Part shown: positions 36,985-45,007 of the stretch, piece by piece | Numbering within the stretch: position 1 is the stretch's first letter | How the letters are laid out: the number at the start of each line of letters is the position of its first letter | Source: Ascidiaceihabitans donghaensis | GTDB taxonomy: Bacteria > Pseudomonadota > Alphaproteobacteria > Rhodobacterales > Rhodobacteraceae | NCBI RefSeq assembly: GCF_900302465.1 | Contig: NZ_OMOR01000001.1 | Coordinates: forward strand, 434,001-498,000 | Length of the DNA: 64,000 nucleotides | Direction: 5' to 3' | Notes under the pieces: model-generated | Told to the model about the DNA's origin: nothing | The model's database searches: none | Seen by the model: the letters and a program-made list of their open reading frames with translations, nothing else | Translations under genes and position numbers: made by a program

Positions 36985-38661
36985 ATGACTGATCAAACCC
37001 TTCCCGACACACCGCGTGTCCGGCCACATCGCCGTGCGCGCTTTGCCCCGCGCGGGCTTAGCGTTGTAGCGCTTGGCGTGGCGGTGGTGTGTTTGCTGCC
37101 GATGCTTGCCGTTGTCGTGGCGGCCTTCAGCGGGGGCACAGATACGGTTGCGCATTTGGTAAGCACTGTGTTGCCGCGGTATGCGGGCAACACGTTGCTG
37201 TTGGCTTTGATTGTGTCGTTTGGCACCTTTGCGATCGGCGTGGGTGCGGCTTGGCTGGTGACGATGACCCGCTTTCCAGGCGTGCGCTGGATCGAGGTGG
37301 TTCTGGTGCTGCCGTTGGCGTTTCCAGCCTATGTTCTGGCCTATGCCTACACCCATATTCTGGATCATCCCGGCGTTGTTCAAACGGCATTGCGTGATGT
37401 TATGGGCTACGGTCCACGCGACTATTGGTTCCCGGAAATCCGATCTTTGGGGGGGGCTGCATTGATGTTGGTTTTGGTGCTTTACCCCTACGTTTACCTT
37501 TTGGCACGGGCATCGTTTTTGCAGCAAAGCGGCACCACCTTTCTGGCGGCGCGTGCCTTGGGAAGCTCTGCGTGGTCAGCTTTCTTTCGTGTCAGCTTGC
37601 CGTTGGCACGACCTGCAATCGCAGCGGGGGTGTTGCTGGCGGTTATGGAAACCATCGCGGATTTCGGAACCGTTGCCTATTTTGGCGTGCAGACCTTCGC
37701 CACAGGGATCTACACAAGCTGGTTTTCATTGGCGGACCGGGCGGGGGCTGCGCAATTGGCTTTGTGCTTGCTAAGCTTCGCCTTGTTGTTGGCCGTGTTG
37801 GAACGCATGCAACGCGGCCGTTCAAAATACTACGATCCTGCGCGACGGTCTCAGGACAAAACGCTCATTTTACTAAAGGGTTGGGCCGGTTGGGTCGCGT
37901 GTGCTGCGTGCTTGTTGCCCGTGGTTTTGGGTGCTTTGCTTCCAGCTGCGGTCTTGTTTTGGATGGGGCTGGGATCAGAGCAGAATTTGCTAAGCGCCCG
38001 CTATGTGGGCTTCTTGCAAAATTCGCTGACATTGGCGGGAACTGCAGCCGTGGTCACGGTGTTCGCTGCGATTGTCGTTGGGTTCTACCAACGTTTGCAG
38101 CCGGGGCGTATATCAGCGGGTGCGGCTTATGCAGCGCGGTTGGGATATGCTGTGCCGGGCGGCGTGATTGCCGTGGGGCTTCTGGTGCCATTTGCGGCCT
38201 TTGATAACGCGCTGGACGGCTGGATGCGTGCTACGTTTGATGTGCCGACAGGGTTGCTGATTACAGGATCTATCTGGTTGTTGATTGGCGCTTATCTGGT
38301 GCGCTTTTCCGCGGCGGCGCTGGGGGCATATGAAGGGGGGCAGGCGCTGGTGCACGCAAATATGGATGCAGCCAGTCGGTCATTGGGGCAAACGCCAATC
38401 GGGACGCTACGACGGGTTCATCTGCCGATCCTGACACCCAGTTTGCTGACAGCACTGCTGATTGTATTTGTGGATGTGATGAAAGAACTGCCTGCGACTT
38501 TGATTATGCGGCCCTTCAACTATGACACATTGGCCGTACAAGCATACCGGCTTGCGTCGGATGAACGGTTGGATGGGGCCGCGGTGCCCAGCTTGGTGAT
38601 TGTGGCGATGGGGCTGTTGCCTGTCATTCTGATTTGCCGACAGGTCGGACGGCAAAGGTAA
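36985..38661 (+). CDS. Iron(III)-type ABC transporter permease, duplicated (FbpB-like)
   Basis: A 558-residue inner-membrane permease with two homologous halves and about twelve helices. EAA loops: RALGSSAWSAFFRVSLPLARP near 191-211 and RSLGQTPIGTLRRVHLPILTP near 463-483. Segments LVLPLAFPAYVLAYAYTHIL and GYAVPGGVIAVGLLVPFA are typical of FbpB/SfuB ferric permeases. No binding protein or ATPase gene lies next to it, so it must work with partners encoded elsewhere. A palindromic site sits just upstream and the IS1595 transposon begins 31 bases downstream of the stop. Confidence 0.88.
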   Translation: MTDQTLPDTPRVRPHRRARFAPRGLSVVALGVAVVCLLPMLAVVVAAFSGGTDTVAHLVSTVLPRYAGNTLLLALIVSFGTFAIGVGAAWLVTMTRFPGVRWIEVVLVLPLAFPAYVLAYAYTHILDHPGVVQTALRDVMGYGPRDYWFPEIRSLGGAALMLVLVLYPYVYLLARASFLQQSGTTFLAARALGSSAWSAFFRVSLPLARPAIAAGVLLAVMETIADFGTVAYFGVQTFATGIYTSWFSLADRAGAAQLALCLLSFALLLAVLERMQRGRSKYYDPARRSQDKTLILLKGWAGWVACAACLLPVVLGALLPAAVLFWMGLGSEQNLLSARYVGFLQNSLTLAGTAAVVTVFAAIVVGFYQRLQPGRISAGAAYAARLGYAVPGGVIAVGLLVPFAAFDNALDGWMRATFDVPTGLLITGSIWLLIGAYLVRFSAAALGAYEGGQALVHANMDAASRSLGQTPIGTLRRVHLPILTPSLLTALLIVFVDVMKELPATLIMRPFNYDTLAVQAYRLASDERLDGAAVPSLVIVAMGLLPVILICRQVGRQR

Positions 38662-38684
38662 GATACCTGTGCCTCTTTTCGCTA

Positions 38685-38692
38685 AAAATATC
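38685..38692. repeat. 8-bp target-site duplication, left copy
   Basis: AAAATATC directly left of the left terminal repeat; an identical copy follows the right terminal repeat at 41834-41841. Eight-base duplications are usual for IS1595-family insertions. Confidence 0.9.
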
Positions 38693-38717
38693 CGGCCTTA
38701 TGTATCAAACGCACCAA
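38693..38717 (+). repeat. Left terminal inverted repeat of the transposon
   Basis: 25 bp beginning CGGCCTTATGTATC and ending ACGCACCAA, a perfect inverted match to 41809-41833. Homology stops abruptly after base 25. Confidence 0.93.
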
Positions 38718-38761
38718 GCCGATTGGCAAACTTTCAACCCTTTTCAACTAGAGGGTGACAT

Positions 38762-39604
38762 ATGAAAGATTTTGTGACCTATTCCGATTTTATGAGGAAC
38801 GCCGAAGCATACTTAGAAATCAAACTAGACCTTACTGATCCTGTAGAGATTGGTGACTTTGCGGCGTTGTTCGCGGGCTTTGGTGCTGAGTTTGAAAGAT
38901 ACCTTGTAGAAAGCCATCCAGAGTCTGCTGGAACTGCTAAGATGTATGTTAGCGAGGTTCGCAAGGGTTCAGTGATAGCGGCAATGTTTGCGGACATTCC
39001 TGACTTAGTCGGAATAGCAGACGCCGCACTCATAGCGCTTGGCTTTGGGGCGCTCTTCAATAGACGAATTAGAGATTTTGTGCAGGGAAAACATCTAGGC
39101 GGTGCAAAGAAGTCTCAACTATCAGACGTTGCAAAAACTGTGCAGGCCCTAGCTAACGACAAGAACGGCACCATGAGCTTGAAGGGTTTACGCCTTAAAG
39201 AAAGTGAATATGAAACTGAATTTGAGGCTGTTTTTACTGAACGCGAAGCAAGAGATGCTTTAGTAACAATTAATGAGCAGAAGACCGAACTGGACAAGGT
39301 AAGCGCCTCGGATCATCAGCGTGTTCTTATGACGTTTACCCGTTCTGACGTTGGCAACGCTGTGGTAGGGAAAAAATCTGGTGAACGGGTCGTAGTCGAA
39401 GAAATTTCTGAAAAGTCTAGAGCGCTCGTTTATGGTTCAGACTTAGCGGAAGCGCAGATAAAAGACGAAATCCAGAACGCGGATGAAAACATTTATAAGC
39501 GTGGATTTATCGTTGATCTAAATTTAATCTTCTCCGGGCCGCGACCCGTTGCGTATGCAGTCACTCATTTACATCAAGTAATCGACCTAACCGACGAGAG
39601 TTAG
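38762..39604 (+). CDS. Transposon passenger protein of unknown function (280 residues)
   Basis: The largest passenger gene. ATG follows AGAGGGTGACAT, a good ribosome site. The protein is acidic and has three visible parts: an N-terminal helical region (1-60), a middle stretch with MYVSEVRKGSVIAAMF and a hydrophobic helix LIALGFGALF near 87-100, and a C-terminal beta-rich domain of about 110 residues ending in GFIVDLNLIFSGPRPVAYAV. The gene is AT-richer than the neighbours, a sign of transfer. It converges on the DUF6471 gene with overlapping stops. I recognise no family; a host-interaction or defence role is possible but not shown. Confidence 0.75.
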   Translation: MKDFVTYSDFMRNAEAYLEIKLDLTDPVEIGDFAALFAGFGAEFERYLVESHPESAGTAKMYVSEVRKGSVIAAMFADIPDLVGIADAALIALGFGALFNRRIRDFVQGKHLGGAKKSQLSDVAKTVQALANDKNGTMSLKGLRLKESEYETEFEAVFTEREARDALVTINEQKTELDKVSASDHQRVLMTFTRSDVGNAVVGKKSGERVVVEEISEKSRALVYGSDLAEAQIKDEIQNADENIYKRGFIVDLNLIFSGPRPVAYAVTHLHQVIDLTDES

Positions 39605-39807
39605 ATACGAATTTCGGAAACCCCTATTACGGACATGCACTGTATCATGTAGGCTGCGCTGAACTTGCCGCGTGATAGTTTGTTGCGCACGTTTGGCTCT
39701 TTATCCCCAATCAACTCGGCAAGCTGGGCGTAGGTTACGCCCTGCCGCTTCAATTCAGCCTTCAAAATGTTAGCCGCCTTGGCTTCCCAGTCGCTCTGAT
39801 CTGGCAT
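39601..39807 (-). CDS. DUF6471 family small DNA-binding-like protein
   Basis: A 68-residue protein with a helix-turn-helix-like pattern: AELKRQGVTYAQLAELIG, KEPNVRNKLSRGKFSAAYM and CMSVIGVSEIRI. This matches the small DUF6471 proteins, which are thought to be regulators. It is divergent from the transposase gene, and the 100 bases between them hold repeated TATATGTGATAT motifs, so it may repress transposase and itself. The stop overlaps that of the 280-residue passenger gene. Confidence 0.8.
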   Translation of the reverse strand: MPDQSDWEAKAANILKAELKRQGVTYAQLAELIGDKEPNVRNKLSRGKFSAAYMIQCMSVIGVSEIRI

Positions 39808-39818
39808 GATGCATCTCC

Positions 39819-39894
39819 ATATATGATAAAGGCATCGTATATGTGATATTTGTCATTGTAAACCATACCTGTATGTACTATATATGTGATATAG
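39819..39894. promoter_or_regulatory. Repeated AT-rich operator candidates between DUF6471 and transposase genes
   Basis: TATATGTGATAT occurs at 39838-39849 and again at 39881-39892 as direct repeats 43 bases apart, with a degenerate ATATATGATA near 39819. The spacing is near four helical turns, so bound proteins would lie on the same face. They flank the starts of both divergent genes. Confidence 0.55.
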
Positions 39895-39907
39895 GTAATC
39901 ATAGGTA

Positions 39908-40876
39908 ATGACAATGGCACAGCACTTTCTTCTTTCAGCGGCATCACGCACCCTTAGCCTTCGCAGCATCTACAAAGCTGGCGAAGCGGCGGCGCATGAG
40001 ACGTTCTGCAAGATGCGCTGGCCTGAGACAGACGGTGAGGCGGTTTGCCCCGTTTGCTCCAACCAGGAGGCGTACAAGATCACCACGCGCCGCAAGTTCA
40101 AGTGCAAGAACTGCCACCACCAGTTTAGTGTCACCAGCGGTACAATCTTTGCATCCCGTAAGATGGGCTTCGTAGACCTTTTGGCCGCGATCTGCCTGAT
40201 CGTGAACGCCTCCAAAGGTATGAGCATGGTGCAGCTTTCCCGCGACATTGATTGCCAATACAAGACAGCTTTTGTGCTGGCCCACAAACTGCGTGAGGCG
40301 ATTGCACGTGAGGTCCAGACGGGTGAAGTGCTGGAAGGCCATGTCGAGATTGATGGTGCGTATTTTGGCGGTCACATCCGCCCCCACAACGAGAAAGCCA
40401 AGCGCGTTGATCGTCGCCTCAAGAAGCACCAGACAGGTATGCGCCGCGTTGTGGTGGCCCTGCGTGAGCGTACAGGCCGCACACTGCCCTTCGTGGCAAT
40501 GACCGAGGGCGAAGGCGTAGCACTGGCACAAGAGAACGTGTCGCGCATGGCAACCATGTCAGCAGACGAAGCAAGCCACTGGGATGCTTTGCACATGGGC
40601 TATGACGTAGACCGCGTGAACCATAGCGAGATTTACAGCGACCACGGCAAGCACACAAACATGGTTGAGTCGTTCTTCTCCCGTCTGCGCAACATGATCC
40701 AAGGCCAGCACCACGGCGTGTCCCCCAAGTACCTGCACCAGTATGCCAACCACTCCGCATGGTTGGAAGACAACCGCCGCACCGACAACGGCACCATGGC
40801 GCACATCGTTGTGTCTAACGCGATGGACGCGCCCGTGTCGCGGAACTGGAAAGGCTATTGGCAGCGTGCGGCTTGA
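39908..40876 (+). CDS. IS1595-family transposase
   Basis: A 322-residue transposase that moves the surrounding element. The N-terminal zinc ribbon is CPVCSNQEAYKI...CKNCHHQF (about 48-73, Cys-x2-Cys twice). The catalytic ISXO2-like domain has Asp in VEIDGAYFGG near 150 and the later SDHGKHTNMVESFFSRLRN segment near 243-261 with Asn and Glu, fitting the D-N-E type centre of this family. Start may be ATG 39908 or 39914 (MAQ). The gene looks intact with no frameshift, so the element may still be active. Confidence 0.94.
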   Translation: MTMAQHFLLSAASRTLSLRSIYKAGEAAAHETFCKMRWPETDGEAVCPVCSNQEAYKITTRRKFKCKNCHHQFSVTSGTIFASRKMGFVDLLAAICLIVNASKGMSMVQLSRDIDCQYKTAFVLAHKLREAIAREVQTGEVLEGHVEIDGAYFGGHIRPHNEKAKRVDRRLKKHQTGMRRVVVALRERTGRTLPFVAMTEGEGVALAQENVSRMATMSADEASHWDALHMGYDVDRVNHSEIYSDHGKHTNMVESFFSRLRNMIQGQHHGVSPKYLHQYANHSAWLEDNRRTDNGTMAHIVVSNAMDAPVSRNWKGYWQRAA

Positions 40877-40969
40877 TCAATTTTCAACTTATTTTGTTAC
40901 AGCAAATTGACAACACACAAAATATAGTAAGGCGCAATAGACTCACACATGAGAATCGGGTAAAGAAAA

Positions 40970-40997
40970 AGCGCATAGGTGTTCAGACCTATGCGCT
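40970..40997 (+). terminator. Hairpin downstream of the transposase gene
   Basis: AGCGCATAGGT and ACCTATGCGCT form a perfect 11-bp stem with a GTTCAG loop. A second hairpin CCACCG/CGGTGG at 41007-41024 follows, then AAATTTTG. Together they likely end transposase transcription and insulate the next passenger gene. Confidence 0.65.
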
Positions 40998-41108
40998 CTA
41001 AGAAACCCACCGTTTGGCCGGTGGAAATTTTGTGAATTCACACTGACACAGATGCGTCAAGTGAATCATAAAGTCAAGCCGGTCATTTTGTTCTTGAAAG
41101 GACAATTA

Positions 41109-41390
41109 ATGACTAACGACACCCAAAGCATCCTTTGCGGCTCTTGTCGCGTACCTCTTGAAGGTCCCACTGACAGTCAGGATCAAGACCTCTTTTCCTG
41201 CCCTATTTGCGGGATTAGCGACACACGTGAAAACGTCCTCGCTGAGGTCAAAGCCTTCCTCACAGAAGCCGCAAAGCACAGTATGCAAAAATCTATGCGG
41301 CAGTCTTTCGGGCGAAGCAAGGGCATCAAGTTCACGTCGAAGCCCATCCCAAAGAAGGTTCATAGGTTCATCACTAACCATAATCTCTAA
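41109..41390 (+). CDS. Transposon passenger zinc-ribbon protein
   Basis: A 93-residue protein from ATG 41109, preceded by GAAAGGA at good spacing. Four cysteines in CGSCRVPLEG...FSCPICG (9-35) form a zinc ribbon. The rest is basic and ends in KPIPKKVHRFITNHNL, which could bind nucleic acid. It lies between the transposase terminator hairpins and the convergent winged-helix-like gene. No function is known; a small partner or regulator of transposition is possible. Confidence 0.7.
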   Translation: MTNDTQSILCGSCRVPLEGPTDSQDQDLFSCPICGISDTRENVLAEVKAFLTEAAKHSMQKSMRQSFGRSKGIKFTSKPIPKKVHRFITNHNL

Positions 41391-41406
41391 CTCCTACTGG
41401 CTGGCC

Positions 41407-41775
41407 CTACGGGGCCAGCCTCCACAAACACCCATCTGGCCCGAAGTCCTGCACCACTATCCCTGCCTTTTTCATTTTCCACAAGCACTGGTCTACGCGA
41501 CGATAGGCCACTTCGGGCGGTATCTCTGGTCGCTGTGCTGAAACATGCCGCACAATATCTCTGCGCAGTTTTGGCCCGTCTCTGAGCGCGTTCATTACCA
41601 TAGCGCGGGTGTGGCCCCTCCCCGCAGCGCATGACCGCCTAGCAGGTAACACGGTGGGCATGTGAACCCCACGCAACACCAGCAACGCCTCAACATGCCC
41701 CAGCCCGTCACCATCGCCTCTTGTGATCTGCTTTCGCAGCGCCAGTAGCGCGTTATCTATCGACTTGTCCAACAT
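41407..41775 (-). CDS. Transposon passenger protein, winged-helix-like
   Basis: A 122-residue basic protein read inward from the right terminal repeat. The C-terminal half (AMVMNALRDGPKLRRDIVRHV, VDQCLWKMKKAGIVVQDF) has the order of helices and the strand pair of a winged-helix DNA-binding domain. The N-terminal part is helical with an RGDGDGLGHVEALLVLRG segment. The start lies 34 bases inside the terminal repeat, so the promoter must overlap the element end. It may bind DNA near the transposon end; no family was recognised. Confidence 0.65.
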   Translation of the reverse strand: MLDKSIDNALLALRKQITRGDGDGLGHVEALLVLRGVHMPTVLPARRSCAAGRGHTRAMVMNALRDGPKLRRDIVRHVSAQRPEIPPEVAYRRVDQCLWKMKKAGIVVQDFGPDGCLWRLAP

Positions 41776-41808
41776 GGGCCAAGAATAGCCGTTTGGGATT
41801 CACAAGTG

Positions 41809-41833
41809 TTGGTGCGTTTGATACATAAGGCCG
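41809..41833 (-). repeat. Right terminal inverted repeat of the transposon
   Basis: 25 bp, the exact reverse complement of 38693-38717, beginning TTGGTGCGTTTG and ending AAGGCCG. Confidence 0.93.
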
Positions 41834-41879
41834 AAAATATCCCGGGGGAGGCGTGAAACGCCGGGGGCAGAGCCCCCAG
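41834..41879. repeat. Target-site duplication (right) and remainder of dispersed repeat A, copy 2
   Basis: AAAATATC (41834-41841) is the right target duplication. It runs into CCGGGGGAGG, a spacer, and CCGGGGGCAGAGCCCCC, which is the rest of repeat A in reverse orientation, separated from its other end (38671-38692) by the transposon. Confidence 0.85.
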
Positions 41880-41888
41880 CATTCCGTT

Positions 41889-42758
41889 CTATTCGTCGCC
41901 AATTTTGTCTTGGGTCTTGGTTTCAAAATCTGACGCGTCGTGACGTTCATGCAATTGCATGGACGGCTCTCCAAACGGACGGTTCACCATACGTCCGCGC
42001 GTCACGGCAGGTCGTGCATCGATTTTTTCGGCCCAAGCCATGACGTGTTTGTAGCTTTTCACGTCCAGGAATTCAGCGGCCTCATAAAGACGTCCCAGCA
42101 CCAACTGGCCGTACCAGGCCCAAATCGCCATATCCGCGATCGTATAGTCTTCGCCTGCGATATAAGACGTTTCCGCCAGTTGCCGGTCCAACACATCCAG
42201 CTGGCGCTTGGTTTCCATTGTGAAGCGATTGATGGGATATTCATACTTTTCTGGTGCATAGGCATAAAAATGCCCGAAGCCGCCACCCAAATACGGGGCG
42301 CTGCCCATTTGCCAGAACACCCAATTCATGACTTCGGCTTTGGCTGCTGGATCTGTCGGGACGAAGGCGTCAAATTTTTCCGCCAGATATAGCATAATCG
42401 ACGCGCTTTCGAACAAGCGCACAGGTGTGTCGCCCGACCGGTCCATCATGGCGGGGATTTTGGAATTCGGATTGATTTCGACAAAACCGGACCCGAATTG
42501 ATCCCCTTCACCGATGTTCACCAGATAGGCGTCATATTCCGCGCCCTTGTGGCCCGCTTCCAAAAGCTCTTCCAAAAGTACGGTCACTTTAACGCCGTTT
42601 GGCGTCGCCAGTGAATGCAGCTGCAAGGGGTGCTTGCCGATCGGCAGTTCCTTGTCATGGGTGGGCCCTGCGATGGGGCGGTTGATATTGGCGAATTTCC
42701 CGCCTGAAGACGTGTCCCATGTCCAGACTGCGGGGGGGGTGTATGTTGGGTCGCTCAT
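41889..42758 (-). CDS. yghU: YghU-type glutathione-dependent disulfide-bond oxidoreductase
   Basis: A 289-residue member of the Nu-class GSTs (YghU/YfcG), which reduce disulfides with glutathione rather than conjugating it. N-terminal YTPPAVWTWDTSSGGKFANINRP is the signature of YghU. LHSLATPNGVKVTVLLEELLEAG gives the thioredoxin-fold start with Thr-Pro-Asn binding glutathione, and GFVEINPNSKIPAM and LFESASIMLYLAEK follow. Length matches YghU. It is monocistronic and lies right after the transposon and repeat A. Confidence 0.93.
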   Translation of the reverse strand: MSDPTYTPPAVWTWDTSSGGKFANINRPIAGPTHDKELPIGKHPLQLHSLATPNGVKVTVLLEELLEAGHKGAEYDAYLVNIGEGDQFGSGFVEINPNSKIPAMMDRSGDTPVRLFESASIMLYLAEKFDAFVPTDPAAKAEVMNWVFWQMGSAPYLGGGFGHFYAYAPEKYEYPINRFTMETKRQLDVLDRQLAETSYIAGEDYTIADMAIWAWYGQLVLGRLYEAAEFLDVKSYKHVMAWAEKIDARPAVTRGRMVNRPFGEPSMQLHERHDASDFETKTQDKIGDE

Positions 42759-42956
42759 GTGACGTGCCTTTCGGGTAAATTCTGTCGGCTTAACCTATGT
42801 CATGTGGTGCGCGGCGCAAGGAGGGTGGCACGCAGAAGTGATGACATCCGTCGCGTCATTGGTTTAATAAAGTGAACAAAAGAGTCAAAAAGTTATATTT
42901 TTATAATGATCTGACCAGGGCTACATCATGTTCCAACGCACACAAAGGAACGCGCC

Positions 42957-44030
42957 ATGGATATGCTTGCAGACGTTGCCGCCACGATCATCGCTCAGAT
43001 GCAAAAGCCCACGCTGGCTTTCTTGATTGGGGGGATGATGCTGGCCGCCTTGGGCAGCAAGCTAGAAGTGCCCGAACCCGTTTATAAATTCATTGTATTA
43101 CTGCTGCTTCTCAAGGTTGGGATGGGTGCGGGTATTTCGGTGCGGGAAGCGGATTTTGTCGAGCTTTTGGTGCCCGGCCTGTTGGCGGTGGCCGTCGGGG
43201 TGACGATCGTTTTGTTGGGCAGTCGCACTTTGGCGGGGTTCAAGGGTGTGTCCAACACCGATGGCATGGCGACGGCGGGCTTGTTTGGTGCCGTTTCGGC
43301 CTCCACTCTGGCTGCGGGCATGTCTATTTTGGACGGCGAAAGCATCTACTATGAAGGGTTCATTGCCGCCCTCTACCCATTCATGGATGTTGCCGCATTG
43401 GTCACGGCCATCGTGCTTGCCAAAATGGCTGCGGCACGGAAATCAGCGTCTTCTGTGCAGGGCGGCGTTATGACAATGGGGGGCGATACGCCCATAAATC
43501 GCAACGCCAAAGAAGATGCTGAAATCGAAGATGGCCTAATCAAAGGCATTCTAACCGATACCTTGAAAAGCAGTGCGATCTCCGCGCTTTTGCTGGGCCT
43601 GGCCCTTGGGTTTTTTGCACGGCCCGACAGCGTCTACGCCAGCTTTTATGAACCACTTTTCCGGGGGCTACTGTCTGTTTTGATGTTGATCATGGGCATG
43701 GAGGCGTGGTCGCGGCTGGCGGATTTGCGCAAGGTGGCCCATGCCTACGTTATCTATGGGCTGACCGCGCCTTTGGTACATGGCATGATCGGCTTCGGTG
43801 CCGGATTGATTGCCCATCACATGACGGGCTTTTCAGCGGGCGGTGTGGTGCTTTTGGCTATTATGGCGGCCTCCAGTTCAGATATTTCGGGGCCGCCGAC
43901 GATGCGCGCGGCATTGCCCGAAGCCAATCCTTCCGCCTATGTGGGGGCATCTACCGGTCTTGGAACGCCTGTCGCCATCCTAAGCATTCCAATGTTCATG
44001 GCCTTGGCCGACTGGGCCATCGGGTTCTAG
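42957..44030 (+). CDS. SbtA-like sodium-dependent bicarbonate permease
   Basis: A 357-residue inner-membrane protein with about ten helices. Repeated motifs PTLAFLIGGMMLAALGSKLEVP and VYKFIVLLLLLKVGMGAGISV near the start, GMATAGLFGAVSASTLAAG near 108 and VLLAIMAASSSDISGPPTMRAA near 300 are typical of the SbtA family of bicarbonate:sodium symporters. A hydrophilic loop of about 45 residues splits the two halves. No sbtB-like PII gene is adjacent. Stop overlaps that of the convergent DMT gene. In a heterotroph the role may be supply of bicarbonate for carboxylations; that is inference. Confidence 0.9.
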   Translation: MDMLADVAATIIAQMQKPTLAFLIGGMMLAALGSKLEVPEPVYKFIVLLLLLKVGMGAGISVREADFVELLVPGLLAVAVGVTIVLLGSRTLAGFKGVSNTDGMATAGLFGAVSASTLAAGMSILDGESIYYEGFIAALYPFMDVAALVTAIVLAKMAAARKSASSVQGGVMTMGGDTPINRNAKEDAEIEDGLIKGILTDTLKSSAISALLLGLALGFFARPDSVYASFYEPLFRGLLSVLMLIMGMEAWSRLADLRKVAHAYVIYGLTAPLVHGMIGFGAGLIAHHMTGFSAGGVVLLAIMAASSSDISGPPTMRAALPEANPSAYVGASTGLGTPVAILSIPMFMALADWAIGF

Positions 44031-44908
44031 GGGGCATTGGGCTGCCCTTCGGTTGAAGCGGCCCCTTTGCGTTGCGACCAGACAATTGCAACCAAGATGA
44101 TCGCCCCGCCTGCAAGCGTTTGTATGGCGGGGTGTTCGTTTAGGATCAGCAGGGCAAGAACCGGGGCCAGCGGCATTTCCAAAATCGAAAGCAATGCGGT
44201 TTCTGCCGAAGGCAGGCGTCGTGCCCCTTCGGACAAGGTGACGGATGCAACTGCAAACACCAGTCCAAACGCCGCCAGAACGGGAAGATCCGAAATAGGG
44301 ACGTCAAACGGGGCGCCCAGAATGGCGGCGATGGGCAGTAGAATGATGGAAGACAAAGCCGCAGGCAGCGCGGCTGGTGTTTCGGGGAAGCGACGGTAGA
44401 TGACCATGCTGCCTGCCATCATACATGTCATCCACAAGGCCAGCGCGTCCCCTGCGATGTGTAACGATCCAAGTGAACCGGACAGAATGACAAACACGCC
44501 TGCAAAAGCTGCGGTACTTGCGATCATGACGGTTTTTGTGGGCGCTTCCCGGATCAGACCCCACGCCAATGCGGCGGCGACAAAAGGGGCAGCGGCGTAG
44601 ATGATGGCGACATTGGCCACGGTGCTCAGCTTGAAGGCCGGAATGAAGGCCGCTGTGCCAGAGGCCAGCAGCAAGGCCGCGCCGTAGGCAGGCCGGGTCA
44701 TTGCCCGAGCTTCCCGACGCAACGCACCGCGCAGCCCAAGGTACAGCAACGTGAAACTTGCTGCAAAGACCCCGCGCCAGAAGATGATGTCCCATGCGGC
44801 TGTCTCTACGCCTTTGGTGAAGATACCCGCGCTTGAGAAAACCACGGCTGAGACAATGACCAGAATAACGCCGATGCGGCGTTGGGGGTGTTGTGGATGA
44901 TTTGGCAT
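44027..44908 (-). CDS. EamA/DMT-family transporter
   Basis: A 293-residue inner-membrane protein with ten predicted helices in two EamA repeats (about 8-135 and 145-280). ATG 44908 (MPNHPQHPQRRIG) is preferred over the upstream frame because the hydrophobic core starts directly after. Motifs such as GIFTKGVETAAWDIIFWRG and LPSAETALLSILEMPLAPVLA are characteristic. Such proteins usually export amino acids or metabolites. It is divergent from a WYL regulator gene 99 bases away, a likely controller. Confidence 0.88.
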   Translation of the reverse strand: MPNHPQHPQRRIGVILVIVSAVVFSSAGIFTKGVETAAWDIIFWRGVFAASFTLLYLGLRGALRREARAMTRPAYGAALLLASGTAAFIPAFKLSTVANVAIIYAAAPFVAAALAWGLIREAPTKTVMIASTAAFAGVFVILSGSLGSLHIAGDALALWMTCMMAGSMVIYRRFPETPAALPAALSSIILLPIAAILGAPFDVPISDLPVLAAFGLVFAVASVTLSEGARRLPSAETALLSILEMPLAPVLALLILNEHPAIQTLAGGAIILVAIVWSQRKGAASTEGQPNAP

Positions 44909-45007
44909 AGGTGCTGTCCTGTTGTTTGGCGCAGCAGTAATGCATGTCTCCTGACATCTGTGTGTCAGTGGTGTTAGTCTATGAGGGCACAAAAAGGGGA
45001 CAAGCCT

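Larger units (their letters stand above)
38693..41833 (+). mobile_element. IS1595-family transposon with passenger genes
   Basis: A 3141-bp element bounded by perfect 25-bp terminal inverted repeats (left 38693-38717 beginning CGGCCTTATGTATC, right 41809-41833) and an 8-bp target duplication AAAATATC. It contains a transposase with zinc ribbon and ISXO2-like domain plus four other genes: a 280-residue unknown, a DUF6471 protein, a zinc-ribbon protein and a winged-helix-like protein. The flanks join into an intact copy of dispersed repeat A when the element is removed, so the insertion is recent. IS1595 members carrying passenger genes are known; this gene set is not one I recognise. Confidence 0.93.

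Noticed and set aside
35975-37027. Minus-strand open frame of 350 codons
   Set aside because: Opposite the PaaK-like ligase and the start of the permease; no motif or start signal.
38693-41833. Prophage or integrative element with tRNA attachment
   Set aside because: No integrase, no tRNA at the ends; the 25-bp inverted repeats and 8-bp duplication instead define a transposon.
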